Origin: Pseudomonadota bacterium
Lineage (GTDB): Bacteria; Pseudomonadota; Gammaproteobacteria; DASZBR01
Direction: 5' to 3'
Assembly (NCBI GenBank): GCA_021777765.1
Contig: JAJYDF010000002.1
Span: 174,999 to 238,998 of the forward strand
DNA length: 64,000 bases
Made by a program: the position numbers and the translations under genes. Numbering within the stretch: the stretch's first letter is position 1; the number at the start of each line of letters is the position of its first letter. A model generated the notes under the pieces. That model was not told the DNA's origin and did not search any database. It worked only from the letters and a program-made list of their open reading frames with translations. Of the stretch, positions 46,905-56,867 are shown one piece after another.

Positions 46905-46937
46905 ATGGCAATTTTAAAATCGCTGTGGGGACTGATA

Positions 46938-48230
46938 ATGAAGTCGATACAAAAATATGGTTCGCTATTATTCAACAGACGTCAGTTAGCGACATTATTA
47001 TTGGCTTTTTCCTCCGGATTACCTCTAGCCTTAATAGGTAGCACCTTACAAGCCTGGTATACCGTTTCAGGGATCAGCATTGTTACCATCGGATTTTTAA
47101 GTTTTATAGGCATACCCTACAATTATAAAATTTTATGGGCACCGCTTTTAGATAGATATATTCCCCCCTTATTGGGTAGACGTCGCGGTTGGATTTTGCT
47201 AATTCAAATTTGTTTAATTATTTCCATGATTGCCATGGCTAGTTTACATCCTCAAACAAATCCTACTTTATTAGCGATTATTGCTTTAATTGTTGCATTT
47301 TTTTCAGCGTCTCAAGATATTACGATTGACGCTTATCGTGTTGAATTACTTTCAGAACAAGAAAGAGCATTTGGTGCTGCATGTCTAGCAACGGGTTATA
47401 GAATAGCCATGTTAATATCTGGTGGCATAGCACTTATAATGGCTGATCACTATGGATGGCGCGTGACGTATATTATTATGTCGTGTTTAATGTTAATTGG
47501 CATCATTGGAACTCTCGTTGGTCCTGAACCTGAAAATAATATTACGCCACCACAAAATTTATCATCAGCCTTTCGTGAACCTTTTTTGGAATTCCTCAAA
47601 AGAAATAATGCCTATTTAATTCTATTATTAATTGTTTTATATAAACTCGGCGATGCTTTCACACTCAGTTTAAATACAACTTATTTATTACGCGGTGTTG
47701 GTTTTACATTAACGGATGTGGGTACTGCGAATAAAATTGTTGGTGTTTTTGCAATTTTATTAGGTGCTTTTTTAGGAGGCGCTCTCTATCCTCGCTTAGG
47801 TTTATTCCGCAGTTTATTTATTTTTGGCAGTGCGCAAGCGATTGCAGGATTATCATTTGTCAGTTTACTTTTTTTTGGCAAAAGTTTTTCTTTACTGATC
47901 TTGATTGTCATTCTTGATAATTTAACCAGTGGCATGGCCAATGCAGCATTTTTAGCGTGGTTAATGAGTTTATGTAATATACGTTATTCAGCAACACAAT
48001 ATGCTTTATTTTCAGGATTATTTTCTTTAGGAAGAGTTTTTGTTGGGCCCGTTGCTGGCTGGTTAGTCCAAAGTTATGGCTGGGTTGATTTTTATATTGT
48101 CACTTTCTTTATCACATTTCCTGGTCTGATTTTATTGTGGTATTTAAGAAAAGATATTGAACAACATTATTTTGAAAATTTAAATGAAAAAAATCAAAAA
48201 ATTGAGGAGTTTACTTCGCAAGAAGCGTAA
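46938..48230 (+). CDS. AmpG-like muropeptide permease (MFS)
   Basis: A 430-residue inner-membrane protein with about 12 helices. The AmpG signature is SGLPLALIGSTLQAWYT in helix 1, followed by YNYKILWAPLLDRY, RRRGWILL and SASQDITIDAYRVEL. AmpG imports anhydro-muropeptides for cell-wall recycling. The start at 46938 (GGGGA upstream) is chosen because earlier in-frame starts fall in the terminator of the preceding gene. The cytoplasmic tail is rich in Glu, Asn and Lys. Confidence 0.85.
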   Translation: MKSIQKYGSLLFNRRQLATLLLAFSSGLPLALIGSTLQAWYTVSGISIVTIGFLSFIGIPYNYKILWAPLLDRYIPPLLGRRRGWILLIQICLIISMIAMASLHPQTNPTLLAIIALIVAFFSASQDITIDAYRVELLSEQERAFGAACLATGYRIAMLISGGIALIMADHYGWRVTYIIMSCLMLIGIIGTLVGPEPENNITPPQNLSSAFREPFLEFLKRNNAYLILLLIVLYKLGDAFTLSLNTTYLLRGVGFTLTDVGTANKIVGVFAILLGAFLGGALYPRLGLFRSLFIFGSAQAIAGLSFVSLLFFGKSFSLLILIVILDNLTSGMANAAFLAWLMSLCNIRYSATQYALFSGLFSLGRVFVGPVAGWLVQSYGWVDFYIVTFFITFPGLILLWYLRKDIEQHYFENLNEKNQKIEEFTSQEA

Positions 48231-48299
48231 GTTTTTTCCTTACCACACTTGTGGGAGAAGGAAAATAAGTATGTAACAAAAAATTTATTTATTAAAACA

Positions 48300-48344
48300 T
48301 AGCCCGGACAAAGGAGCGCAGCGACGTGTCCGCGCTACGTTTTT
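48300..48344 (+). terminator. Hairpin and T run after the ampG-like gene
   Basis: TAGCCCGGACA pairs with TGTCCGCGCTA (one mismatch) and is followed by CGTTTTT. It can end the ampG-like transcript. The sequence also resembles the family of intergenic hairpins near 45870 and 63775, so it may be a repeat used as a terminator. Confidence 0.6.
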
Positions 48345-48394
48345 AATTTTGATATTTCAAATAAACATTTTTAAATTTAATAAAGAGGCGCCTA

Positions 48395-49738
48395 ATGTCA
48401 TCACAAACACCAACGCATAAACGAACAATTGGTTTATGGATTTTAACATCGCTCGTTGCGGGTAATATGATTGGATCAGGTATTTTTTTACTACCTGCTT
48501 CACTAGCCGGTTTTGGCAGTATCAGTATTTTATCTTGGATAATTACTTCTGTGGGAGCCATTTTTATTGCGCTAGTCTTTGCCAAATTAGGCAGTCTCTT
48601 ACCCAAAGTGGGCGGGCCTTATGCTTACACGCGCGCGGGATTTGGTAATTTTGCAGGATTTCAAATAGCTTATAATTATTGGATTGCGTTGTGGGTAGGT
48701 AATGCTGCAATTGTTGTCGCATTAATTAGTTATCTCAGTGTATTTTGGCCTGCTTTAAAATCGAATGATATTCTCAGTTTTTTTGTTTGTTTAGCCATTG
48801 TGTGGACACTCACATTAGTTAATATCATTGGAGTACGCACAGCAGGTGTATTTCAATTAATAACAACTGTTCTCAAATTATTGCCTTTAATTTTTATTGC
48901 AACAGTGGGTTTATATTATATACATCCGCATTATTTAACGGATTTTAATATCAGTGGTAAATCGAATTTTTCTGCATTAACAAATGCTGCAACGTTAACA
49001 TTTTGGGCTTTTGTTGGTTTAGAATCTGCTACCGTTCCAGCTGATGATGTTATCGATCCACAGCGCACCATTCCCAGAGCAACTATTATTGGAACTTGTA
49101 TTGCCGCCGCTGTTTATATTTTAAGTACCATAGCTATTATGGGTGTGTTACCGATGTCTCAACTAGCAAAATCTGTTTCTCCTTATGCAGATGCGGCAAG
49201 AATTATGCTGGGTCCTACTGCCGATATTATTGTTGCGTTGGGCGCTTTAATTTCATGTCTTGGTGCATTAAACGGTTGGACTTTATTACAGGGACAAATT
49301 CCATACGCCGCCGCTAAGGATGGTTTATTTCCAGCTATTTTCGCAAAAGATTCGCGTTTTGGTACACCTGTAGTTGGCCTAGTGGTTTCTAGTATCTTAA
49401 TATCATTATTATTATTACTCACTATTAATAAAAGTTTGGTAACGCAATTTACCCTCATTATTCTCATTGCCACATTGGCCTCATTAATTCCTTATTTATA
49501 TACTTGCTTAGCTGAGTTAATGATATTTCTCAAACAAAAAGATAAATTAAATGGTAAGAAAATAATTGGGTCTGTGATTATTTCATGCTTAGCATCCCTA
49601 TTTGCTTTTTATGCAATTGTGGGTTCCGGTCATGACACCGTTTTTTATGGCGCATTATTATTTTTAAGTAGTGTTCCTGTTTATGTCTTAATGCGCTGGC
49701 AGCCTTCTCATGCTGTTAAAGTACAATCAGAGATATAG
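48395..49738 (+). CDS. APC-family amino acid permease/antiporter (AdiC/YjdE group)
   Basis: A 447-residue transporter with 12 membrane segments. Helix 1 has GNMIGSGIFLLPASLAGFG, the substrate-binding GSG motif of APC carriers. KVGGPYAYTRAGFGNFAGFQ and FWAFVGLESATVPADDV follow, as in the arginine-agmatine and related basic amino acid antiporters. The exact substrate is not determined. No decarboxylase gene is adjacent. It is unlike the larger KimA-type APC protein at 3254. Confidence 0.85.
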   Translation: MSSQTPTHKRTIGLWILTSLVAGNMIGSGIFLLPASLAGFGSISILSWIITSVGAIFIALVFAKLGSLLPKVGGPYAYTRAGFGNFAGFQIAYNYWIALWVGNAAIVVALISYLSVFWPALKSNDILSFFVCLAIVWTLTLVNIIGVRTAGVFQLITTVLKLLPLIFIATVGLYYIHPHYLTDFNISGKSNFSALTNAATLTFWAFVGLESATVPADDVIDPQRTIPRATIIGTCIAAAVYILSTIAIMGVLPMSQLAKSVSPYADAARIMLGPTADIIVALGALISCLGALNGWTLLQGQIPYAAAKDGLFPAIFAKDSRFGTPVVGLVVSSILISLLLLLTINKSLVTQFTLIILIATLASLIPYLYTCLAELMIFLKQKDKLNGKKIIGSVIISCLASLFAFYAIVGSGHDTVFYGALLFLSSVPVYVLMRWQPSHAVKVQSEI

Positions 49739-49800
49739 CCAGTATCAGTAATTCGTATTATGATATTTAATTCAAATAACTATTGATGGAAAGGATTTTT

Positions 49801-51072
49801 ATGGATGCAAAATTAAAACAACGATTGGTCGGCGCAGGCGTTATTGCTGCATTAATATTTATTGTTTTAGCTGTTTTATTAAAAAATAATAATGCCACAC
49901 AACAACAAGAGGCGTTGAATGGTAAAGTACCTGCAATACCATCGATAAATAACAACACTACTAATAATGCAATAAATGCTAATGATAACACGCAAACCAA
50001 TGTGGCCATGAATAATCCGCAACAAATACCAGCTAATAATAATATTCCATCACCAGAAAATATCGCAGCAGAAAACTCTACAAATCCATCATCACCTCAA
50101 GCTGCGCTAAATAGTATTAATGAAAATAATAGTGCGGCAGGAAATGCAGGGGCAAATAATCAAACGACTAATATACAAAACCAAACTGCCAACCCAACTT
50201 CAGCTATAGCAAATAATCCTGCAATTAAAACTAACGATATTGATAAAACTGCACTCAATAATCCATCAGTTAATGCAGCAAATCCAGCTGTAAATCCTAA
50301 TACTCCTGTTGCAAATAACAATGCAATAAAAAACAATATCACAAATAATGCGGCATTAAATAATCAAGCGATTAACAATCACCCCACCACTGCGGCACAA
50401 ACAATTGCAACAAATAATAATGTTAATTCAGCAAATAAAACAAATTCACCGACTGCTGCTCAACAAAACATACCCAATAACACAGCTAATACAACGGCAC
50501 AAAATCAAAATATGACTGATCAATCTATTGCAGATGATGATAATAGCTCGACTGCAACAGCGATTGCGAATCCGCAAAATATACCCGCTGAAACAATACC
50601 CAATAATACAAACACTATAACGCAACATCATAAAACAAAAATTTCAACCATTAAAAATCAGACGCACATTAAAGCGAGTGAATCAATTAATTCATCAAAT
50701 GTTGCGTTAGTAAATCATTCAACTATTACTGCGAAGTCTGCACATGGACCAAAAATTTGGGCAGTTCAAGTAGGTATGTTTAAAGATTCTGCGAATGCTA
50801 TTGCGTTAAGCAAAAAGTTAAAAGCGCATCAATTTAGTGTCTATTCAATTACAATGAATACCAGCAAAGGTGAAAGAGTTCATGTCTATGTGGGTGCAAA
50901 ATCATTAGATAAAAATGCAGCACAATCATTAGTCAATAAACTGCAAAAAACGATGAATATGAATGCGATTTTAGTGTCAGCAACAACGACATCTATTCAT
51001 GCATCACATGCGACTAATTTACAGCAGAAAAAATCAACTTCATTAACACAGGGTTCTAATACGAATGTTTAA
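49801..51072 (+). CDS. DedD-like SPOR-domain protein with an Asn-rich linker
   Basis: A 423-residue inner-membrane protein. A short cytoplasmic start (MDAKLKQRLVGAG), one membrane helix (about 12-32), a linker of about 280 residues dominated by Asn, Ala, Thr and Gln, then a C-terminal SPOR domain (WAVQVGMFKDSANAIALSKK, VYVGAKSLDKNAAQSLVNKL) and a short tail. SPOR domains bind denuded glycan strands at the septum; DedD takes part in division. The ATG at 49801 follows AAGGA. It overlaps cvpA by eight bases, matching the usual dedD-cvpA order. The linker is unusually long and biased. Confidence 0.8.
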   Translation: MDAKLKQRLVGAGVIAALIFIVLAVLLKNNNATQQQEALNGKVPAIPSINNNTTNNAINANDNTQTNVAMNNPQQIPANNNIPSPENIAAENSTNPSSPQAALNSINENNSAAGNAGANNQTTNIQNQTANPTSAIANNPAIKTNDIDKTALNNPSVNAANPAVNPNTPVANNNAIKNNITNNAALNNQAINNHPTTAAQTIATNNNVNSANKTNSPTAAQQNIPNNTANTTAQNQNMTDQSIADDDNSSTATAIANPQNIPAETIPNNTNTITQHHKTKISTIKNQTHIKASESINSSNVALVNHSTITAKSAHGPKIWAVQVGMFKDSANAIALSKKLKAHQFSVYSITMNTSKGERVHVYVGAKSLDKNAAQSLVNKLQKTMNMNAILVSATTTSIHASHATNLQQKKSTSLTQGSNTNV

Positions 51073-51574
51073 TTGGGCTGATTATGCCATTTTAGGAATC
51101 ATTTTATTTTCTGCACTGATGAGTTTAATCCGTGGCTTTGTTCGCGAGGCGATCTCATTAGGTGCATGGATCGCTGCCGTATGGGCTGCAATTCATTATT
51201 CTTCAACTATGGCGCAAATCATTGCACCTTATATTAAATCACCCGCTTTGCGTGTTCCTACGGCGGGATTTATATTATTAATTGCCGTGTTACTCATTGG
51301 CGGATTAATTAATTTTATCATTGGCACATTGGTTGATAAAACAGGATTGAGTAGTACCGATAGAGTAGTCGGCACGGTTTTCGGCGCGGGGAGAGGGGTA
51401 TTATTAGTTGCTGTATTATTACTGCTAGCACAATTAACACCCATGCCACAAAGTTTATGGTGGCATAATTCAGATTTAATTCCGCGATTTGCACCATTAG
51501 AAATTTGGTTAAAATCGCTAGTGCCACCTACAGTCAATTCAAATAAATATATCTTATCTACAAAAGATCAATAA
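51065..51574 (+). CDS. cvpA: CvpA family membrane protein
   Basis: A 169-residue inner-membrane protein with four helices. The N-terminus FNWADYAILGIILFSALMSL and the following IRGFVREAISLGAWIAAVWA are the CvpA signature. Needed for colicin V secretion in E. coli and linked to envelope stress resistance elsewhere. Overlaps the SPOR gene by eight bases. purF, its common downstream partner, is absent; the gene ends at a terminator. Confidence 0.88.
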   Translation: MFNWADYAILGIILFSALMSLIRGFVREAISLGAWIAAVWAAIHYSSTMAQIIAPYIKSPALRVPTAGFILLIAVLLIGGLINFIIGTLVDKTGLSSTDRVVGTVFGAGRGVLLVAVLLLLAQLTPMPQSLWWHNSDLIPRFAPLEIWLKSLVPPTVNSNKYILSTKDQ

Positions 51575-51602
51575 TTTTTGCTCATTTTAAACATAAAAAA
51601 AC

Positions 51603-51634
51603 CCTGGATTTGTTTTCACAAATCCAGGCTTTTT
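51603..51634. terminator. Bidirectional terminator between cvpA and the secreted-protein gene
   Basis: Perfect 11-base-pair stem (CCTGGATTTGT with its complement), loop TTTC. It is followed by CTTTTT on the plus strand and by GTTTTTTT on the minus strand. The flanking genes converge on it. Confidence 0.9.
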
Positions 51635-51647
51635 ATTAATGATTACA

Positions 51648-52076
51648 TTACTTTTTAGGACCGACTACACAAAAGTGTGCATTAGGTTGATAAGGATTCA
51701 AACCAGAAGGTGGATTTTGTTGTCCATATTGTGGGCAACCAATAAAATGACCTTTTGTTACAGTCAAAGTAACATATGGATCAATACCCGCACCGTTAAC
51801 AGCAAAATAAGAAGTGTTAAAAGTTGATCCTGGTACAGTGCCATTACCATTTGGGCAAAAACCTTGAGCATCTACATCAGCGGTTTGTACAATCACTGTT
51901 GCTGTTGGATCACTGACTTGACACCAAAAATACTCTTTACCATTTTCTTCTGGAACAAAATGAATTGTTGCCGTTTTGCTTTTAGAACTTAATACCACGT
52001 CTGCATGAGCTGAAGAAGCAGCAAAACCTAATGCTGCGATAGAACAAATTGATACTGCTGTGAGTAGTTTTTTCAT
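51648..52076 (-). CDS. Small secreted cysteine-containing protein
   Basis: A 142-residue protein with a signal peptide (MKKLLTAVSICSIAALGFAA) from the ATG at 52076, which follows TTGGAG. The mature part is about 120 residues with four cysteines (FWCQVS, GFCPNG, IGCPQY, HFCVVG), probably two disulfides, and is rich in Gly, Pro and Thr. No family recognised. It resembles in size and style the secreted protein at 27279 but shares no obvious sequence. Confidence 0.65.
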   Translation of the reverse strand: MKKLLTAVSICSIAALGFAASSAHADVVLSSKSKTATIHFVPEENGKEYFWCQVSDPTATVIVQTADVDAQGFCPNGNGTVPGSTFNTSYFAVNGAGIDPYVTLTVTKGHFIGCPQYGQQNPPSGLNPYQPNAHFCVVGPKK

Positions 52077-52341
52077 ATTTAGAATCTCCAATTATTAATA
52101 ATTTATGAGTGTAAATGCTTTCGAGGTAAAGTGATTATATTACTTTTAACAACAATCCTTAGTTGTGCCAACGAAGCACTAATTTTGTAAAAAATTGTAA
52201 CACTTGGATGAAAACAAGTTGGCCATTTTATCGTAATAGTCTCAAATTTTCAATGTTGCGGTTTTTGACAAGAAATACAGTTAGTTATTTTTTTTATTTT
52301 TTAGCAATAATAAAGAATGTAAAATCATCAATAGAACGACC

Positions 52342-53541
52342 TTATTTTACAATTACTTTACTATATTTTAATTTACCAACTTGCAAAAGATGCTCTTGTC
52401 CTGCAGATATGTGAAGATGAATATCTTCTAATTTTTGACCATCTACTTTTACAGCACCCTGTTGAATTAAACGACGCGCTTCGGTGGTGCTGGCAACTAA
52501 ATTAGCTTCTTTTAATAAATTAGAAATAGGAATAGATCTATCGGTAATAGTGATTATTTTTTCAGGTATATCTGTAGGTAATTGATGTTTTTGAAAACGT
52601 GCAACAAAATGTTCATGCGCTAATTCTGCTGCTTGTTGCCCATGAAACCGTGCTGCTATTTCTTTAGCTAATTCAATTTTGACATCGCGCGGATTTTTTC
52701 CTGCATTTACTTCAGCGCGCCATTGCGCAATTTTTTCATTACTTTGAAAACTTAAAATATCAAAATATTTCCACATTAATAAATCTGAAACTGACATCAT
52801 TTTACCAAAAATTTGATCAGCAGGTTCATTAATTCCAATATAATTATTTAAGGATTTAGACATTTTTTTTACGCCATCTAATCCTTCAATTAAAGGCAAT
52901 GTAATAACAACTTGTGGTGATTGACCGTAATGTTTTTGTAATTCACGGCCCATTAATAAATTAAATTTTTGATCTGTACCACCCAATTCTATATCAGCAC
53001 GCATTTCAACAGAATCGTATCCTTGCAATAGTGGATATAAAAATTCATGAATGGCAATTGGCTGTTCTGAAGTGTATCGTTTATTAAAATCGTCTCGTTC
53101 TAACATACGTGCAACAGTATGTGTTGCTGCGAGTCGAATCAGATCAGCAGCAGATAATTTATCTAACCATGCTGAATTAAATAAGACTTGTGTTTTTTGT
53201 GGATCTAAAATTTTGAAAACTTGCTCGCGGTAAGTTTGTGCATTCGCGGTCACTTCTTCGGCAGTGAGAGGTTGGCGTGTGACATTTTTGCCAGTAGGAT
53301 CGCCAATTCTGCCGGTAAAATCACCAATTAAAAATAACACTTCATGACCTAAATCTTGAAATTGGCGTAATTTATTCAATAATACGGTATGACCTAAATG
53401 CAAATCGGGTGCTGTCGGATCAAAACCGGCTTTGACACGTAATGTTTTGCCTGAATTTAATTTAGCAATTAAATCTTGTTCTAATAAAATTTCTTCTGTA
53501 CCACGTTTGATAATTGCTAAAGCTTCTACAGGCGTTACCAT
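52342..53541 (-). CDS. tyrS: Tyrosyl-tRNA synthetase
   Basis: A 399-residue class I aminoacyl-tRNA synthetase that charges tRNA(Tyr). The HIGH-type motif is [14 protein letters not shown], the KMSKS motif is [12 protein letters not shown], and the C-terminal S4 RNA-binding domain ([18 protein letters not shown]) is complete. Length and start fit the shorter TyrRS class found in Haemophilus, Legionella and Pseudomonas rather than the E. coli TyrS. An AGGAAAAGG site precedes the start. Confidence 0.95.
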   Translation of the reverse strand: MVTPVEALAIIKRGTEEILLEQDLIAKLNSGKTLRVKAGFDPTAPDLHLGHTVLLNKLRQFQDLGHEVLFLIGDFTGRIGDPTGKNVTRQPLTAEEVTANAQTYREQVFKILDPQKTQVLFNSAWLDKLSAADLIRLAATHTVARMLERDDFNKRYTSEQPIAIHEFLYPLLQGYDSVEMRADIELGGTDQKFNLLMGRELQKHYGQSPQVVITLPLIEGLDGVKKMSKSLNNYIGINEPADQIFGKMMSVSDLLMWKYFDILSFQSNEKIAQWRAEVNAGKNPRDVKIELAKEIAARFHGQQAAELAHEHFVARFQKHQLPTDIPEKIITITDRSIPISNLLKEANLVASTTEARRLIQQGAVKVDGQKLEDIHLHISAGQEHLLQVGKLKYSKVIVK

Positions 53542-53616
53542 ACCTTTTCCTCAAAACATATTGTAAAATTGTGAACTCACATTATAACCCATGAAAATAT
53601 CGATGGCCAACACTCT

Positions 53617-55503
53617 ATGTTAAAGAACACTATAACAAATCGTACTCAACTATTACGCTGGTTAGGCTGGTTTTATTTTGGCAATACGTTTATTTTTTGG
53701 TTATTAAGTACTTATTATTTTCATGGCATAACGCCTTTATCACTCAATCTAATTACACATTTAAATGACACCTTGGTTTGGATATATTTATTGACCACTT
53801 GGATTGGTTATTTTGCATTATTGGCCTTTTTATCCTCATTAATACCTATTACGCTAATAATAGTTTGTCATAAAAAAAATATCATTTATACCGCTGCGAT
53901 TATTTGTTCAAGTGTAGCATTGCTCACATTAATAATTGATATGGTTGTTTATAGTCAATATCACTTTCATTTAAATAGTATTTTTTTGAATATGGTATTT
54001 AGCAGAGACATGGGTCAAATATTTGACTTCACTTGGTTAGAAAAATTTATTTTATGCGGCATCATCATTACTATATTGTTAATTGAAACAGGCTATGCAA
54101 ATTGGTTAGCACGGTTTTTGCAAAATAATAATAAAAATCTTCATGGCAAAAAAATAGCGGCTCAAATTAGTGTTTGCTTGTTTTTATCATACAATATGTT
54201 TTTATTATCTAGCGTACAACCTACTTCAATTATTTATCAACAACCCCAATCATTTCCCTTGTACACAACTTTAATAATGAAAATACTGCCCGACATTAAA
54301 CAATTGCCTGATTTTAATAATCTGGGCTCAGACATTATTCGTCAACCACAAAATACTATTCATCAACATTTACATTATCCATTGCATCCATTAACTTGTA
54401 ATGCGCCAACACAACCATTAAATATAGTTATTATTGCCATCGATACTTGGCGCTACGATATGCTCAATAATATGGTCACCCCGCATATTCAACAATTTGC
54501 ACAACAAGCTTGGCAATTTAATAATCATTGGAGCGGTGGAAATACCACACAACCTGGCATTTTTACATTATTTTATAGTATCCCTGCCTCTTACTGGACT
54601 GCGGCTCAACAGCAACATAAAAGCCCGGTTTTTATGAATGAATTATTACAACACAACTATCAATTAGGAATTTATGCGAGCGCTGCTTTGACATTACCTG
54701 CATTTAATCAAACTGTTTTTGAAAATGTGCCTCATTTACAGCTTATGACCCAAGGAGCTTTACCAGCAGATAGAGATCAAATGATTACCAAACAATTTAA
54801 AAATTTTATCGATAAATCTCAGCAACAACACAGACCATTTTTTAGTTTTTTATTTTATGATACCGCACACAGTTATTGCACAGAATTTCCGCAAGATAAT
54901 AAATTTTTACCTATCATTAATACCTGTGATCGTTTAGATTTAAATCCCGGCAAAGACGCTCCACTTTATGTTAATCGTTATAAAAATGCCTTATCTTTTG
55001 ATGATAATTTAGTTGCGCAAGATCTTTCTGAATTAGAGAAATATCAATTATTAAAAAATACTATAGTTATTATTACTGCTGATCACGGTAATGAATTTGA
55101 TGATAATCATCAAGGTTTTTGGGGCCATGGCGGTAATTTCACCAAATACCAAGTAAGAACACCTTTTATAATTTATTGGCCTGGTGAAAAACCACAAATT
55201 TTTACCCAACAAACAAGCCACTATGATTTAGTACCAACCTTATTAACACGTGTTTTTGGTTGCACGAATGCAACCACTGATTACAGCATAGGCCGTATTT
55301 TGCCAGTCTCTCAATCTTCATTGCCTTTTTTTATTACCAATAGTTATATTGACCTTGGTATTATTCAGCCAACAAGAATTACCACCATATATCATTCGGG
55401 TAATTTTGAGATAAGCGATAATCAGAACAATATTATTCCCAGCGCAAAACCAGATATGCCGATAATGTCTCAAGCATTTAAGTTATTAAAAATGTATTAT
55501 TAA
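53617..55503 (+). CDS. YejM/PbgA-like inner-membrane sulfatase-fold protein
   Basis: A 628-residue protein. Five N-terminal membrane helices (about 20-215) are followed by a periplasmic alkaline-phosphatase/sulfatase-fold domain (VIIAIDTWRYDML near 275, ITADHGNEFDDN and WGHGGNF near 490-505). The layout is that of YejM/PbgA/LapC, which senses lipopolysaccharide in the periplasmic leaflet and controls LpxC degradation through LapB. In E. coli the catalytic nucleophile is lacking; here the residue after the Asp is Thr, as in active sulfatases or phosphotransferases, so activity is open. Divergent from tyrS. Confidence 0.8.
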   Translation: MLKNTITNRTQLLRWLGWFYFGNTFIFWLLSTYYFHGITPLSLNLITHLNDTLVWIYLLTTWIGYFALLAFLSSLIPITLIIVCHKKNIIYTAAIICSSVALLTLIIDMVVYSQYHFHLNSIFLNMVFSRDMGQIFDFTWLEKFILCGIIITILLIETGYANWLARFLQNNNKNLHGKKIAAQISVCLFLSYNMFLLSSVQPTSIIYQQPQSFPLYTTLIMKILPDIKQLPDFNNLGSDIIRQPQNTIHQHLHYPLHPLTCNAPTQPLNIVIIAIDTWRYDMLNNMVTPHIQQFAQQAWQFNNHWSGGNTTQPGIFTLFYSIPASYWTAAQQQHKSPVFMNELLQHNYQLGIYASAALTLPAFNQTVFENVPHLQLMTQGALPADRDQMITKQFKNFIDKSQQQHRPFFSFLFYDTAHSYCTEFPQDNKFLPIINTCDRLDLNPGKDAPLYVNRYKNALSFDDNLVAQDLSELEKYQLLKNTIVIITADHGNEFDDNHQGFWGHGGNFTKYQVRTPFIIYWPGEKPQIFTQQTSHYDLVPTLLTRVFGCTNATTDYSIGRILPVSQSSLPFFITNSYIDLGIIQPTRITTIYHSGNFEISDNQNNIIPSAKPDMPIMSQAFKLLKMYY

Positions 55504-55512
55504 TGATTTCAA

Positions 55513-55992
55513 TTAAATTACTTTAATCATTTGCAATTTCATTAATTTAATGCCACTCAAAATCACTTGTTGTTGTTGATAGACCCGATAACCTAATATT
55601 TCAAATAAGGGTTTCGCAACATTACCAATTTCAGTTGTTATATTATTTATTCCTAGTTTTTTCGCATCCTCTTCTAATTTATTAAGCAAAATAGAAGCGA
55701 TGGTTAAATCTTGAAAATCTTTATGAACATATAAGCAACATAATTTACCTTTCGCTGTCATCTCACTAAAGCCGATTATTTCATTGTTAAACACAGTAAT
55801 GTATGACATATGTGTAGACACCATTTTCCACCAACTTTCTTTATCTATTTTTTTATTCATCCAAATATCTAGCTGTGATTGTGAATATTCAGTCGCATTG
55901 ATGGAATGAATAGTGTCTCTAATGAATTCCCAACATTTATCAACATCATCTTTTGATACTGTATTTAATATAATAAGGTTTTGTATTTGCAT
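55513..55992 (-). CDS. GNAT-family N-acetyltransferase
   Basis: A 159-residue acyl-CoA N-acyltransferase. The acetyl-CoA-binding part is CCLYVHKDFQDLTIASILLN with the following helix LEEDAKKLGINNIT, then FEILGYRVYQQQQVIL. The Q/R-x-x-G-x-A loop is degenerate (QDLTIAS). The start at 55992 follows AGGTGG. The substrate is unknown. Last gene of the lysozyme/His-rich/GNAT cluster. Confidence 0.75.
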   Translation of the reverse strand: MQIQNLIILNTVSKDDVDKCWEFIRDTIHSINATEYSQSQLDIWMNKKIDKESWWKMVSTHMSYITVFNNEIIGFSEMTAKGKLCCLYVHKDFQDLTIASILLNKLEEDAKKLGINNITTEIGNVAKPLFEILGYRVYQQQQVILSGIKLMKLQMIKVI

Positions 55993-56022
55993 ATAAACCA
56001 CCTCATTTTTTACTACTTTCAA

Positions 56023-56367
56023 TTATGGTGATCGGGGTGAAGGCGTATAATGTCTTTCATGATTAACTGCATGATCAGCTGTATGTGTTTCTTCTTTTTT
56101 GTGATTTTTTTCATGCGTTATTGCTTCCTTGATATTTTCAGTCATTTTTTCAATTCTTTCTAATAAACGATCGATACTGGTATGATCATGCTCATGATCA
56201 TGGCCTTTAGCAACGTGATGCCAATTTTTATCTTGACCATGATGTGAATTATTATAATTGTGACATAATTTTTTATGCGCACTTTCATTTTTTTTACACT
56301 GATGCGCTAAAAGATGTTCATCGATTGGCTTTAAATTGTGTTCAGCTCGTAAATGATTAAATACCAT
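56023..56367 (-). CDS. Histidine-rich protein overlapping the lysozyme gene
   Basis: A 114-residue hydrophilic protein with over twenty His residues (HHGQDKNWHHVAKGHDHEHD, then HKKEETHTADHAVNHERHYT) and a coiled-coil-like middle (DRLLERIEKMTENIKEAI). No family recognised. The His/Asp/Glu clusters suggest metal binding. Its first 37 bases overlap the end of the lysozyme frame. The amino acid composition is too biased to be a shadow, but the exact start is uncertain. Function unknown. Confidence 0.55.
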   Translation of the reverse strand: MVFNHLRAEHNLKPIDEHLLAHQCKKNESAHKKLCHNYNNSHHGQDKNWHHVAKGHDHEHDHTSIDRLLERIEKMTENIKEAITHEKNHKKEETHTADHAVNHERHYTPSPRSP

Positions 56368-56867
56368 GCAGCTTCTTTCTCTCGTCGATTTTGTAATCCT
56401 TCGTGATTCGTTTTATTGCTTTTTAATAATATTTCTATATAAGCTTTTTCTTGATCGCCAGATAATGCGCCTGATCCTGCAAATTGTTTCAAATTATTAC
56501 CAATTAATGCAGGGCTATTAAATGCCAGTGATACTAATGCCCATTGCTGTTTTTCATGCATTGCATCAAATGTAGTTGCGCCAATTTTATTTTTTACATG
56601 TTGTTCAGCTTCTGCCACTGTTACTTCTAATAAATTCATCATTTGCTGTTCTGTTAGAGACAGCTTGCCATTCTTAATATCTGCTAGCTTGTCTTCTGTT
56701 ACACCACAGTGAATTAAGCAATCATTAGCATCTTTACGATGTAAATTAAAACCCACTCCCACTGTAGGAATGCCTTTATGATCCAAATACATTAAACCGG
56801 GTTTGCCCACCTTACCTCTTCCTTCTAGTTCAGCTAAGTGACCTTTAAATTCAGCCAAGTTCTTCAT
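56331..56867 (-). CDS. T4-type lysozyme (glycoside hydrolase family 24)
   Basis: A 178-residue muramidase-like protein. The T4 lysozyme triad pattern is visible: Glu in LAELEGRG (residue 13 or 15), Asp in MYLDHKG near 29 and Thr in IPTVGVGFNLHRKD near 35. A helical C-terminal lobe (QQWALVSLAFNSPALIGNNL, LQNRREKEAAWY) follows. There is no signal peptide, so it needs a holin or secretion system, or acts from lysed cells. AAGGAGA precedes the start. No other phage gene is nearby. It might be a domesticated phage gene or a secreted anti-bacterial effector. Confidence 0.8.
   Translation of the reverse strand: MKNLAEFKGHLAELEGRGKVGKPGLMYLDHKGIPTVGVGFNLHRKDANDCLIHCGVTEDKLADIKNGKLSLTEQQMMNLLEVTVAEAEQHVKNKIGATTFDAMHEKQQWALVSLAFNSPALIGNNLKQFAGSGALSGDQEKAYIEILLKSNKTNHEGLQNRREKEAAWYLIIYELNTI

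Noticed and set aside
46878..46937. Earlier start for the AmpG-like gene
   Set aside because: It falls inside the terminator of the FKBP gene and gives an N-terminus unlike the family.
49783..49800. Longer start for the SPOR protein
   Set aside because: The AAGGA ribosome site points to the ATG at 49801.
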